Origin: Aquisalimonas sp007126095
GTDB lineage: Bacteria > Pseudomonadota > Gammaproteobacteria > Nitrococcales > Aquisalimonadaceae
Direction of reading: 5' to 3'
DNA length: 64,000 nt
Assembly: GCF_048323695.1 (NCBI RefSeq)
Contig: NZ_JBLWFT010000002.1
Span: 248,001 to 312,000, forward strand
This document shows positions 34,562 through 41,490 of the stretch, one piece after another. The notes under the pieces were generated by a model. It was not told the origin of the DNA and ran no database searches. It worked only from the letters and a program-made list of their open reading frames with translations. Each line of letters opens with the position of its first letter. Within the stretch, counting starts at the first letter, position 1. The position numbers and the translations under genes were made by a program.

Positions 34562-35931
34562 GTTCGCGCTCCCGAGTCGGTGGCGGCATGCCGGCTGGCG
34601 AGCGCCTGGAGCAGGCGCTCGTGAATGCCGCCGAAGCTGCCGTTGCTCATGACCACAATAGTATCGCCCGGGCTGGCATCGGCGACGATGCGCGTAACAA
34701 GGGTGTCCAGATCGTCGGACCAGTCGGCGGGCGCCTCCATGGCGGCCACCAGTTCACTGACTGACCAGTCGATGCCCTCTGGCTGGAACAGGAACACACT
34801 GTCCGCCGCCGTCATGGCCGGCGCAATGGCGGCGCGCTGGGTGCCCAGGCGCATGGTGTTCGAGCGCGGCTCCAGCACGGCGAGCAGGCGCCCCTCTCGC
34901 GCCGGTTTCAGCGCTTCCAGGGTGGCACGGATGGCGGTTGGGTGATGGGCGAAGTCGTCCAGCACGCGAATGCCGCTGACCTCGCCCCGCAGTTCCTGAC
35001 GCCGGCGCATACCGCGGAAGCCGGGTAGCGAGGCGAGCCCTTGGGTGATGGGTACACCGGCGTGCCGGGCCGCCAGCAGCGCCGCCAAGGCGTTGCTGGC
35101 ATTGTGCCGGCCGTGGAGGTGCCAGTCCAGCAGGCCATGGCCGGTCTCGCCCTCGGCGACGGTGTGGCCGCCGTCGTCCGGCACTAGATGCCAGCCATGC
35201 GGGTCATCCATCGCTTCCAGCTCGCTCCAGCAGCCCAGGGCGAGCATGTCGCGCACCCCGGCATCCTGCAGCGGGGCGATGATGCGCCCATTGCCGGGAA
35301 CGGTGCGCACCAGGTGGTGAAACTGCCGCTGGATGGCCTCCAGGTCCGGGAAAATATCCGCGTGATCGAACTCCAGATTGTTCACCACCAGCGTCTGCGG
35401 GCGGAAATGGACGAACTTCGAGCGCTTGTCGAAAAAGGCGCTGTCGTACTCGTCTGCTTCGATTACGAAGAACGGGCTGCTACCGAGCCGGGCCGAGACA
35501 TCGAAGTTGCCCGGCACTCCGCCGATCAGGAAGCCGGGGTTCAGTCCGGCGTCTTCCAGCAGCCAGGCGAGAATGCCGGCCGTGGTGGTCTTGCCGTGGG
35601 TGCCGCTCACCGCCAGGACCCAGCGCTGCTGCAGCAGGTTGTCAGCCAGCCACTGTGGCCCCGACGTGTACGGAATGCGGCGTTCCAGCACCGCTTCCAC
35701 CAGCGGGTGACCGCGTGACAGGGCGTTGCCGATGATGACGCAGTCCGGGGCGGGGTCCAGTTGTCCCGCGTCGTCGTCCGGGGTGACGGCAATGCCCTGG
35801 GCGGCGAGCAAGTCGCTCATGGGCGGATAGATGCCGCGATCCGAGCCGGTGACCCGGTGGCCAGCTTCCCGGGCGAGCAGTGCCAGGCTGCCCATGAACG
35901 TGCCGCAGATTCCGAGTATGTGTACGTGCAT
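34558..35931 (-). CDS. mpl: UDP-MurNAc:L-Ala-gamma-D-Glu-meso-DAP ligase Mpl
   Basis: Recycles the murein tripeptide by joining it directly to UDP-MurNAc. 457 aa. It begins MHVHILGICGTFMGSLA, the Mpl form of the Mur ligase start (MurC has a different pattern). The ATP loop is SGTHGKTTTAG, followed by EADEYDSAFFDKRSKF and the LDDFAHHPTAIRATLEAL C-terminal domain. It works with ampD, amgK and murU, all in this window, in cell-wall recycling. First gene of the mpl-ubiX-LonN unit. Confidence 0.95.
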   Translation of the reverse strand: MHVHILGICGTFMGSLALLAREAGHRVTGSDRGIYPPMSDLLAAQGIAVTPDDDAGQLDPAPDCVIIGNALSRGHPLVEAVLERRIPYTSGPQWLADNLLQQRWVLAVSGTHGKTTTAGILAWLLEDAGLNPGFLIGGVPGNFDVSARLGSSPFFVIEADEYDSAFFDKRSKFVHFRPQTLVVNNLEFDHADIFPDLEAIQRQFHHLVRTVPGNGRIIAPLQDAGVRDMLALGCWSELEAMDDPHGWHLVPDDGGHTVAEGETGHGLLDWHLHGRHNASNALAALLAARHAGVPITQGLASLPGFRGMRRRQELRGEVSGIRVLDDFAHHPTAIRATLEALKPAREGRLLAVLEPRSNTMRLGTQRAAIAPAMTAADSVFLFQPEGIDWSVSELVAAMEAPADWSDDLDTLVTRIVADASPGDTIVVMSNGSFGGIHERLLQALASRHAATDSGART

Positions 35932-35965
35932 GGAGCGCTCGTCTCTTCGCAGGTGGGTGTTGGCG

Positions 35966-36451
35966 TCAGGCCCCGCCGTTCAGGAACAAGGATAACAGCG
36001 TATACAGCACCGCAACGGCGATCCCGCCGCTGACGGGGATGTCCAGCGCATGCCGGAAGATGTGCCCCTTGATGGCGATACTCCACAGCCACAGTGCCAG
36101 CAGGGCGAGCTGAAGCGTCGGCGCCTCGCCGCCGGCAGTGGCGAGCAGCAGCGGTGTGGCCGGAATCAGCAGCAGAAGGTCGGTGCCGAACAGCGCGGAG
36201 GCGGTCTGTGTGAAACGGCTGGGCAGCTGGCGGAGCCGCAGCGCCAGCCATGTGAACAGCAGCGCGAAAGCCGTTGCGAAGGTCACTTCCACCGCCACCG
36301 GGCCGGCGGCTCCCAGCTGTTCCAGCACCAGAATGCTGGCGCCCCAGCCGAGGGCGATCAGTACTGCCAGGATCGACGTGGCCGCAGGCATGTCCTGGGG
36401 GCCCGACTGGAACAGGCAGATGCGCAACAGCGTGCGAAACAGGTCGGTCAT
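35966..36451 (-). CDS. Unrecognised small polytopic membrane protein
   Basis: Not recognised. The start at the ATG at 36451 has a GGAGGGAG site 5 bases away (161 aa); the open frame extends 26 codons more without a better site. After MTDLFRTLLRICLFQSGPQDMP there are about five hydrophobic segments (for example ILAVLIALGWGASILVL, VTFATAFALLFTWLALRL, LFGTDLLLLIPATPLLL). No catalytic motif. It lies 34 bases upstream of mpl on the same strand, so it may be the first gene of that operon. Confidence 0.7.
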   Translation of the reverse strand: MTDLFRTLLRICLFQSGPQDMPAATSILAVLIALGWGASILVLEQLGAAGPVAVEVTFATAFALLFTWLALRLRQLPSRFTQTASALFGTDLLLLIPATPLLLATAGGEAPTLQLALLALWLWSIAIKGHIFRHALDIPVSGGIAVAVLYTLLSLFLNGGA

Positions 36452-36627
36452 GCAGACTCCCTCCGGCGGCGGCTTTCGCAGCCGGATTCTACCCGCCATC
36501 GGGGTCGGTGTGTCAGGCCATTGCGGCAACCGATTGGCCGGCCGGGATTTCGGTATCGTGACTGTTTGAGCTATCCTTGCGGCGCTTTTTCACCACCGCG
36601 ACAGATCAATCCAGCGAGGACCAGTCC

Positions 36628-37890
36628 ATGCCTCCGAGGAACGCCTTCTACGCTCAGTCCGGCGGCGTCACCTCCGTCATCAATGCCAGCGCCTGCGGCG
36701 TGATCGAGACCGCGCGCCAGCACCCGGATCAGATCGGCAACATCTATGCGGGCCGCAACGGCATCATCGGCGCGCTCCGGGAAGACATGATCGACACCGG
36801 CCAGGAGCCCGCCGAAGCCATCGCGGCACTGCGTTACACGCCGGCCGGTGCCTTCGGCTCCTGCCGTTACAAGCTCAAGGGCCTTGAGGAAAACCGGCTC
36901 GAGTACGAGCGCCTCATCGAGGTGTTCGCCGCGCATGATATCGGCTACTTCTTCTACAACGGTGGTGGTGACTCCCAGGATACGGCACTGAAGGTCTCGC
37001 AGCTGGGAGAGCGCATGGGCTACCCCATCACCTGCGTCGGTATTCCCAAGACCGTGGACAACGACCTGCCGGTGACCGACTGCTGCCCCGGCTTTGGCAC
37101 CACGGCCAAGTACGTGGCGGTATCGACCCTGGAGGCGGGTCTGGACGTGCGCTCCATGGCCGAGTCGTCCACCAAGGTGTTCGTACTGGAAGTGATGGGG
37201 CGGCACGCCGGCTGGATTGCCGCCGCCGCGGGGCTGGCTGCCGACCACTCCGGTGATCCGCCCCACGTGATTCTCCTGCCCGAGGTGGCCTTTGACCGGC
37301 AGGCGTTCCTGGACCGCGTGCGCGACAGCGTGGATCGCTTCGGTTACTGCGTGATCGTGGTCTCGGAAGGTCTGCGCGACGCCAATGGCGGGTTCATCGC
37401 CGACAGCGGCAGTCAGGACGCCTTCGGCCACACGCAGCTGGGTGGTGTCGGGCCGGTGATCGCGCAGATGTGCAAAGACGAACTGGGTCTGAAGTATCAC
37501 TGCGCGGTGGCGGACTACCTGCAGCGGGCCGCCCGCCACATCGGCTCGAAGACAGATGTGGATCAGGCCTACGCCGTGGGGCGCGCGGCCGTGGAAATGG
37601 CGATCGAAGGGCGGAATGCCATCATGCCCACCATTGTGCGCAAGGCCGACGACCCCTATCAGTGGGAGATCGGGGCCGCGCCGCTGAGCGATGTCGCGAA
37701 CGTCGAGCGCAAGCTGCCCGCCGAGTACATCACCGAGGATGGATTCGGCATTACCGATGCGGCCCGTCGCTACCTGCGGCCCCTGATCCAGGGTGAGGAC
37801 TACCCGCCGTATCGCGACGGTCTGCCCACATACATCACCCTGAAGAATGTCTCCGTTCCGCGGCTGCTGGGCACGCCGTTCGATATCTGA
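36628..37890 (+). CDS. pfp: Pyrophosphate-dependent 6-phosphofructokinase
   Basis: Phosphorylates fructose-6-phosphate, probably with PPi and reversibly. 420 aa from the ATG at 36628 with AGGA nearby. Two determinants point to PPi rather than ATP: NGGGDSQDT at 111-119 has Asp where ATP enzymes have Gly, and PKTVDND at 140-146 has Lys where ATP enzymes have Gly (PGTIDND). Further motifs are GFGTTAKY and EVMGRHAGWIA. It is followed 81 bases later by an inorganic pyrophosphatase gene, so two PPi-consuming enzymes are neighbours. Confidence 0.9.
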   Translation: MPPRNAFYAQSGGVTSVINASACGVIETARQHPDQIGNIYAGRNGIIGALREDMIDTGQEPAEAIAALRYTPAGAFGSCRYKLKGLEENRLEYERLIEVFAAHDIGYFFYNGGGDSQDTALKVSQLGERMGYPITCVGIPKTVDNDLPVTDCCPGFGTTAKYVAVSTLEAGLDVRSMAESSTKVFVLEVMGRHAGWIAAAAGLAADHSGDPPHVILLPEVAFDRQAFLDRVRDSVDRFGYCVIVVSEGLRDANGGFIADSGSQDAFGHTQLGGVGPVIAQMCKDELGLKYHCAVADYLQRAARHIGSKTDVDQAYAVGRAAVEMAIEGRNAIMPTIVRKADDPYQWEIGAAPLSDVANVERKLPAEYITEDGFGITDAARRYLRPLIQGEDYPPYRDGLPTYITLKNVSVPRLLGTPFDI

Positions 37891-37971
37891 CGATTTCTGT
37901 ACAATGCGCCTCAATCCGCGGCCGGCCAAGGCCGTGGACCACAGTCACAGCCAAATGCGAGGGGGTTCAAC

Positions 37972-38505
37972 ATGAACGTGGACAATATCCCGGTGGGCAA
38001 GTCGGTGCCCGACGATATCAACGTCATCATCGAGATTCCGCAGAACGCGGATCCGGTCAAGTACGAAGTGGACAAGGACAGCGGCGCCCTGCTGGTGGAT
38101 CGCTTCATGGCCACAGCCATGCACTACCCCTGCAACTACGGTTACGTGCCGCACACCCTCTGCGGCGATGGCGACCCGGCCGACGTGCTGGTGATTGCGC
38201 CGTTCGGCCTGGTGCCCGGTTCCGTGATCCGTTGCCGCCCCGTGGGTGTTCTTGAGATGACCGACGAGGCCGGCGAAGACGCCAAGATCATCGCCGTGCC
38301 GGTGAGCAAGCTCTCGCCGCTGTACGACAACGTCCAGGAACCCTCGGACCTGCCGCCGATCCTCCTCGAGCAGATTGCGCATTTCTTCGAGCATTACAAG
38401 GACCTGGAGAAGGGTAAATGGGTCCGTGTGGACGGCTGGAAAGGTGCAGACGCGGCCCGCCAGGAGCTGCTCAGCGCCGTCGAGCGCCACAACTCCGGCG
38501 CCTGA
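37972..38505 (+). CDS. ppa: Inorganic pyrophosphatase Ppa
   Basis: Family I soluble PPase hydrolysing PPi to two phosphates. 177 aa, GAGGGGG ribosome site. Active-site segments: VIIEIPQNADPVKYEVDKDSG start, MHYPCNYGYVPHTLCGDGDPADVLV and KWVRVDGWKG. The Asp cluster DGDPADVLV is intact. Located directly after the PPi-dependent phosphofructokinase, with which it would compete for PPi, so their balance may set glycolytic versus gluconeogenic direction. Confidence 0.96.
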   Translation: MNVDNIPVGKSVPDDINVIIEIPQNADPVKYEVDKDSGALLVDRFMATAMHYPCNYGYVPHTLCGDGDPADVLVIAPFGLVPGSVIRCRPVGVLEMTDEAGEDAKIIAVPVSKLSPLYDNVQEPSDLPPILLEQIAHFFEHYKDLEKGKWVRVDGWKGADAARQELLSAVERHNSGA

Positions 38506-38520
38506 GGCCCTTTCGGGCGT

Positions 38521-38600
38521 GCAATCCGTGCCCACTTGTGGTGCGATGGAGTTAAGTCCAGTGCGCGGAATGGAATTCCGCAGGGGTGGACACGGATTGC
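38521..38600. repeat. Structured intergenic element (nested inverted repeats)
   Basis: Outer arms GCAATCCGTG (38521-38530) and CACGGATTGC (38591-38600) are perfect complements. After one mismatch the pairing continues with CCAC/GTGG. Inside is a second hairpin, GCGGAAT-GGA-ATTCCGC (38565-38581). The element begins 15 bases after the ppa stop. It resembles a small non-autonomous repeat or a structured RNA; I do not recognise the family. Confidence 0.7.
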
Positions 38601-38614
38601 AGCAGGCCTATAAT
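38587..38614 (+). promoter_or_regulatory. Sigma-70 type promoter
   Basis: TGGACA (38587-38592), 16-base spacer, then the consensus TATAAT (38609-38614). The -35 box lies inside the right arm of the inverted repeat at 38521-38600. It would start a transcript near 38621, about 80 bases before the 110-aa gene at 38704. Confidence 0.65.
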
Positions 38615-38703
38615 CGGTGCGTTATTGCAGTGCACCAAGGCGGGGGTGGCAATTGAATTATTGCGCCCCCGGTCGCGGCAACCGGATAGGCGGGGTGAGC
38701 TTC

Positions 38704-39036
38704 ATGGCGATGGCTGAGGTCATGGGCAAGCAGCGTCTCGAAGAGGAAAACCGGGTCTATCGCTCCACCGGAGGGGTCAGCGAGAACAATCGCTGCCTGG
38801 GTTTCCGACCGGCGTTCAAGGACGCCGAAACGGGCACGGTTTACCCGTCGCTCAACGCCAGGGGGGCGCCTTGTCCGTTCCACTGCCTCGATGGCCTGCC
38901 CCCTGAAGTCGTGACCGAGCGCAGCGATTCCGGCCAGGTGACCTGCGTCAAGGCCTCGCTCGAAGCCGGGTTCGAGCGCCAGGGCGAGTTCTTTACCCGG
39001 GCGCAGGCGGCGGATCTGGTCGCGCGCGGCGAATAG
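38704..39036 (+). CDS. Unrecognised 110-aa protein
   Basis: I cannot assign a family. From the ATG at 38704 the protein is soluble, slightly charged and has four cysteines: one in ENNRCLGFRP, two in the compact GAPCPFHCLDGLP and one in GQVTCVKASLE. No signal peptide or membrane segment. The Cys-Pro-Phe-His-Cys motif might bind metal. Codon use looks like its neighbours. A good promoter lies 90 bases upstream and prmA begins 9 bases downstream, so it likely heads a transcript that includes prmA. The ribosome site is weak, and an ATG two codons later is possible. Confidence 0.65.
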   Translation: MAMAEVMGKQRLEEENRVYRSTGGVSENNRCLGFRPAFKDAETGTVYPSLNARGAPCPFHCLDGLPPEVVTERSDSGQVTCVKASLEAGFERQGEFFTRAQAADLVARGE

Positions 39037-39045
39037 GGATCATCC

Positions 39046-39930
39046 ATGCATCATCGTCAGATCCGGTGCACGCTGCCGGCGGCAGCCTGTGCGCGAGCCG
39101 AATCCATACTGCTGGATCGCGGCGCCCACTCCGTGACCTTTCAGGATCCGGGCGGAGAGCCCGTGCTGGAGCCGGATCTCGGGACGAGTCCGCTATGGCA
39201 GGACGTGGTCGTTCTGGCGCTGTTCGACGGGGATGCCGACCTTCCAGGGATTCGTTCCGGCATGGAGCACGCCCTGGGGGCCGGCACCATCGACGCATGG
39301 CGCGAAGAGACTCTGCCGGACCAGGACTGGGAGCGGGCGTGGATGGATACCTTCGCACCCATGCGCTTCGGCTCCCGTTTGTGGGTCTGTCCCAGCACCC
39401 ACCCGCCGCCGGAAGCGGATGCGGTCAACCTCAAGCTGGACCCGGGGCTGGCGTTCGGCACCGGCACCCACCCCACGACCGCACTGTGCCTGGGCTGGCT
39501 GGATGCGCAGCCGCTGGCGGACACGCGTGTCCTCGATTACGGTTGCGGTTCCGGCATACTCGCTATTGCGGCGCTGTTGCTGGGTGCCCCGGAGGCGCAC
39601 GGAGTGGACAACGATCCGCAGGCCCTGCTGGCCAGTCGCGAGAACGCCGAGCGGAACGGGGTCTCGGACCGGCTGCACCTGCTGCGCCACGATGAGCCCG
39701 ATCCGCCGGTGGCAGACCTGCTGGTGGCCAATATCCTCTCGGGTATCCTGATCGACATGGTGCCGCGGCTAATGGCGCTGGTGCGGCCCGGAGGTCGTGT
39801 GGCGCTCTCCGGTATCCTGGAGCAGCAGGCCGACACGGTGATCGCGGCCTATGCGCCACAAGTGGCGTTCGAAGCGCCCCGGTTCCAGGATGGCTGGACG
39901 CTGTTGACCGGGGTGCGGCGCGACACCTGA
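39046..39930 (+). CDS. prmA: Ribosomal protein L11 methyltransferase PrmA
   Basis: Trimethylates ribosomal protein L11 using SAM. 294 aa. N-terminal substrate-recognition domain, then the signature WERAWMDTFAPMRFGSRLWVCPS, the LDPGLAFGTGTHPTT loop, SAM motif LDYGCGSGILAIAA and LVANILSGILIDM. Followed 52 bases later by the DUF3426 zinc-ribbon gene and then fis, a gene order common in gammaproteobacteria. Confidence 0.96.
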   Translation: MHHRQIRCTLPAAACARAESILLDRGAHSVTFQDPGGEPVLEPDLGTSPLWQDVVVLALFDGDADLPGIRSGMEHALGAGTIDAWREETLPDQDWERAWMDTFAPMRFGSRLWVCPSTHPPPEADAVNLKLDPGLAFGTGTHPTTALCLGWLDAQPLADTRVLDYGCGSGILAIAALLLGAPEAHGVDNDPQALLASRENAERNGVSDRLHLLRHDEPDPPVADLLVANILSGILIDMVPRLMALVRPGGRVALSGILEQQADTVIAAYAPQVAFEAPRFQDGWTLLTGVRRDT

Positions 39931-39982
39931 GAAGGCTGGCAATTCGGCGAGGACCGCCATGGGGCATGCTCCGAAGGTTTCC

Positions 39983-41005
39983 ATGTACACGCAGTGCCCG
40001 ACCTGTGCCACCGTGTTCCGCATCGACGACGAACTGTTCCAGGCCGACGGCACGGTGCGGTGCGGTTACTGTCTGCAGACCTTCGACGCCCGCCGCCGTC
40101 TCGCCATGGACCTCCCGGACAGCCTGGCTGTCCTGATTCCCGAACCGGAGCCTGAACCGGAGCCTGAACCGGAGCCCGAACCGGAGCCCGAACCGGAGCC
40201 CGAACCGGAGCCCGAACCGGAGCCCGAACCGGAGCCCGAACCGGAGCCCGAACCAGAGCCCGAACCAGAGCCCGAACCAGAGCCCGAACCAGAGCCCGAA
40301 CCAGAGCCCGAACCAGAGCCCGAACCAGAGCCCGAACCAGAGCGGCGTGTGTTCCGGCCGCGTCGCCAAATCGACTGGGTGTCCGGGCCCGTGGCGGTGG
40401 TTCCCGGCCGGGACGGGCGCTCGTCACTGCAACTCGACCCCCACGCGGCCGCCCGGCTCGCCGACGACTGGCAGGAACTCGCACGACTGGAGATCGAAGC
40501 CACCGAGCATGACGCCGCGCGTCGTCGGCGGTCCCGCGGGGTGTGGCTGGGCGGCATTCTGCTGCTGGCGCTCGCGCTGGGTCTTCAGGCTGTCTATGTG
40601 CAGCGCGACACGCTTGCGGCCGACCCCCGCTGGCGACCCGCCCTGGAAGCACTGTGCGCGGTGGCGGGATGCGAGTTGCCCCTGCCCCGTGACGTCGACC
40701 GCATCCGTCTCGTTCGCGGGCAAGTGAGCGATCATCCCGAGCGCGATGATGCCCTGGTGGCCACTGCATCGCTGGTGAACGAGGCGGCGTTCCGTCAGCC
40801 ATTCCCTTTGCTCCAGCTATCCTTGTTGAATGATAATCAGGATGTCGCCGGGGAGCGGTGGTTCCACCCGAGCGACTATCTCGGCGATGCGGAGTACGCC
40901 GAGCGGTGGCAGCAGGGGATGCCGCCGAACACCCCGATCCGTGTCAGGCTGGTGCTGGAAGATCCGGGCAGCGGCGCACGGCAGTATTTGTTCCATCTCC
41001 GTTGA
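39983..41005 (+). CDS. Zinc-ribbon DUF3426 membrane protein with long Pro-Glu repeat
   Basis: 340 aa from the ATG at 39983 (MYTQCPTC, the usual family start). An N-terminal MJ0042-type zinc ribbon has C5, C8, C27 and C30. Residues 53-120 are an uninterrupted Pro-Glu repeat encoded by 17 copies of a 12-base unit. A single membrane segment follows at about 187-206 (GVWLGGILLLALALGLQAVY), then a DUF3426 domain. The usual protein has a short linker here; the Pro-Glu rod probably works as a stiff, acidic spacer. Function of the family is not established. An upstream in-frame ATG at 39959 is less likely. It sits between prmA and fis. Confidence 0.85.
   Translation: MYTQCPTCATVFRIDDELFQADGTVRCGYCLQTFDARRRLAMDLPDSLAVLIPEPEPEPEPEPEPEPEPEPEPEPEPEPEPEPEPEPEPEPEPEPEPEPEPEPEPEPEPEPEPEPEPEPERRVFRPRRQIDWVSGPVAVVPGRDGRSSLQLDPHAAARLADDWQELARLEIEATEHDAARRRRSRGVWLGGILLLALALGLQAVYVQRDTLAADPRWRPALEALCAVAGCELPLPRDVDRIRLVRGQVSDHPERDDALVATASLVNEAAFRQPFPLLQLSLLNDNQDVAGERWFHPSDYLGDAEYAERWQQGMPPNTPIRVRLVLEDPGSGARQYLFHLR
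40139..40342 (+). repeat. 17-copy 12-bp tandem repeat encoding (Pro-Glu)n
   Basis: Unit CCCGAACCGGAG or CCCGAACCAGAG, each coding PEPE, 17 perfect-length copies (204 bases). Units 1-9 use CCG for the second Pro, units 10-17 all use CCA, and units 2 and 3 begin CCT. The clean switch indicates block duplication of a variant unit. All changes are synonymous. Multiples of 12 keep the frame, so length changes would not disrupt the gene. Confidence 0.97.
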
Positions 41006-41124
41006 CGCTCGCCCTACGGGCCGGACCGGCATTTGTCGGTGCTGGGGTTTGGGGTATCATGCTGCCCTTCTTGTCACCGGGCACGCCCGGCTGGTCGCGG
41101 CACAGAATCCAGGATACGGACGCA

Positions 41125-41415
41125 ATGAGCGAGCAGGTCAGTCGATTGCAGCAAGCCGATACCCACGCCGAGGAAGAGGTCGGGGTCGGCCCGATACGGG
41201 CCTGCGTCGATACGGCTGTGCGCGACTACCTTCGCCAGCTGGACGGGCACGACTGCACTGACATCCATGCGCTGGTGCTCGCGGAGGTGGAGCCGCCCCT
41301 GCTGCGCGCCGTGCTTGATCACTGCCAGGGGAACCAGACCCGTGCCGCCAGGCTCTTGGGTGTCAACCGCGGTACCCTGCGCAAGAAACTGCTCCAGTAC
41401 GACATCCAGACCTGA
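41125..41415 (+). CDS. fis: Fis family DNA-binding protein
   Basis: Nucleoid-associated regulator. 96 aa from the ATG at 41125 with AGGA upstream; E. coli Fis has 98. The C-terminal helix-turn-helix is typical: LLRAVLDHCQGNQTRAARLLG and then NRGTLRKKLLQYDI (family signature, quoted in pieces). The genomic place after prmA and before purH matches Pseudomonas-like genomes rather than the dusB-fis order of enterics. A small hairpin (GAGCCG-ATC-CGGCTC, 41414-41428) overlaps its stop. Confidence 0.93.
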   Translation: MSEQVSRLQQADTHAEEEVGVGPIRACVDTAVRDYLRQLDGHDCTDIHALVLAEVEPPLLRAVLDHCQGNQTRAARLLGVNRGTLRKKLLQYDIQT

Positions 41416-41490
41416 GCCGATCCGGCTCGGCATGATTCGTTATACTGACGCCCCGCTTTCATCTCCTTATCCGCGAGGTTACCGCTCACC

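Noticed and set aside
37891..37971. Promoter for ppa with TGTACAAT.
   Set aside because: A TACAAT hexamer is present at 37900-37905 but there is no acceptable -35 at normal spacing and no proper extended -10, so I do not call it.
40139..40342. CRISPR-like array.
   Set aside because: Units are 12 bases with no spacers, lie inside a coding frame and all encode Pro-Glu; this is a coding microsatellite.
39563..40369. Minus-strand frames over the tandem repeat giving Trp-Phe-Gly-Leu or Ser-Gly repeats.
   Set aside because: The repeats are only other readings of the Pro-Glu tandem unit; the plus frame has a zinc ribbon, membrane helix and DUF3426 domain.
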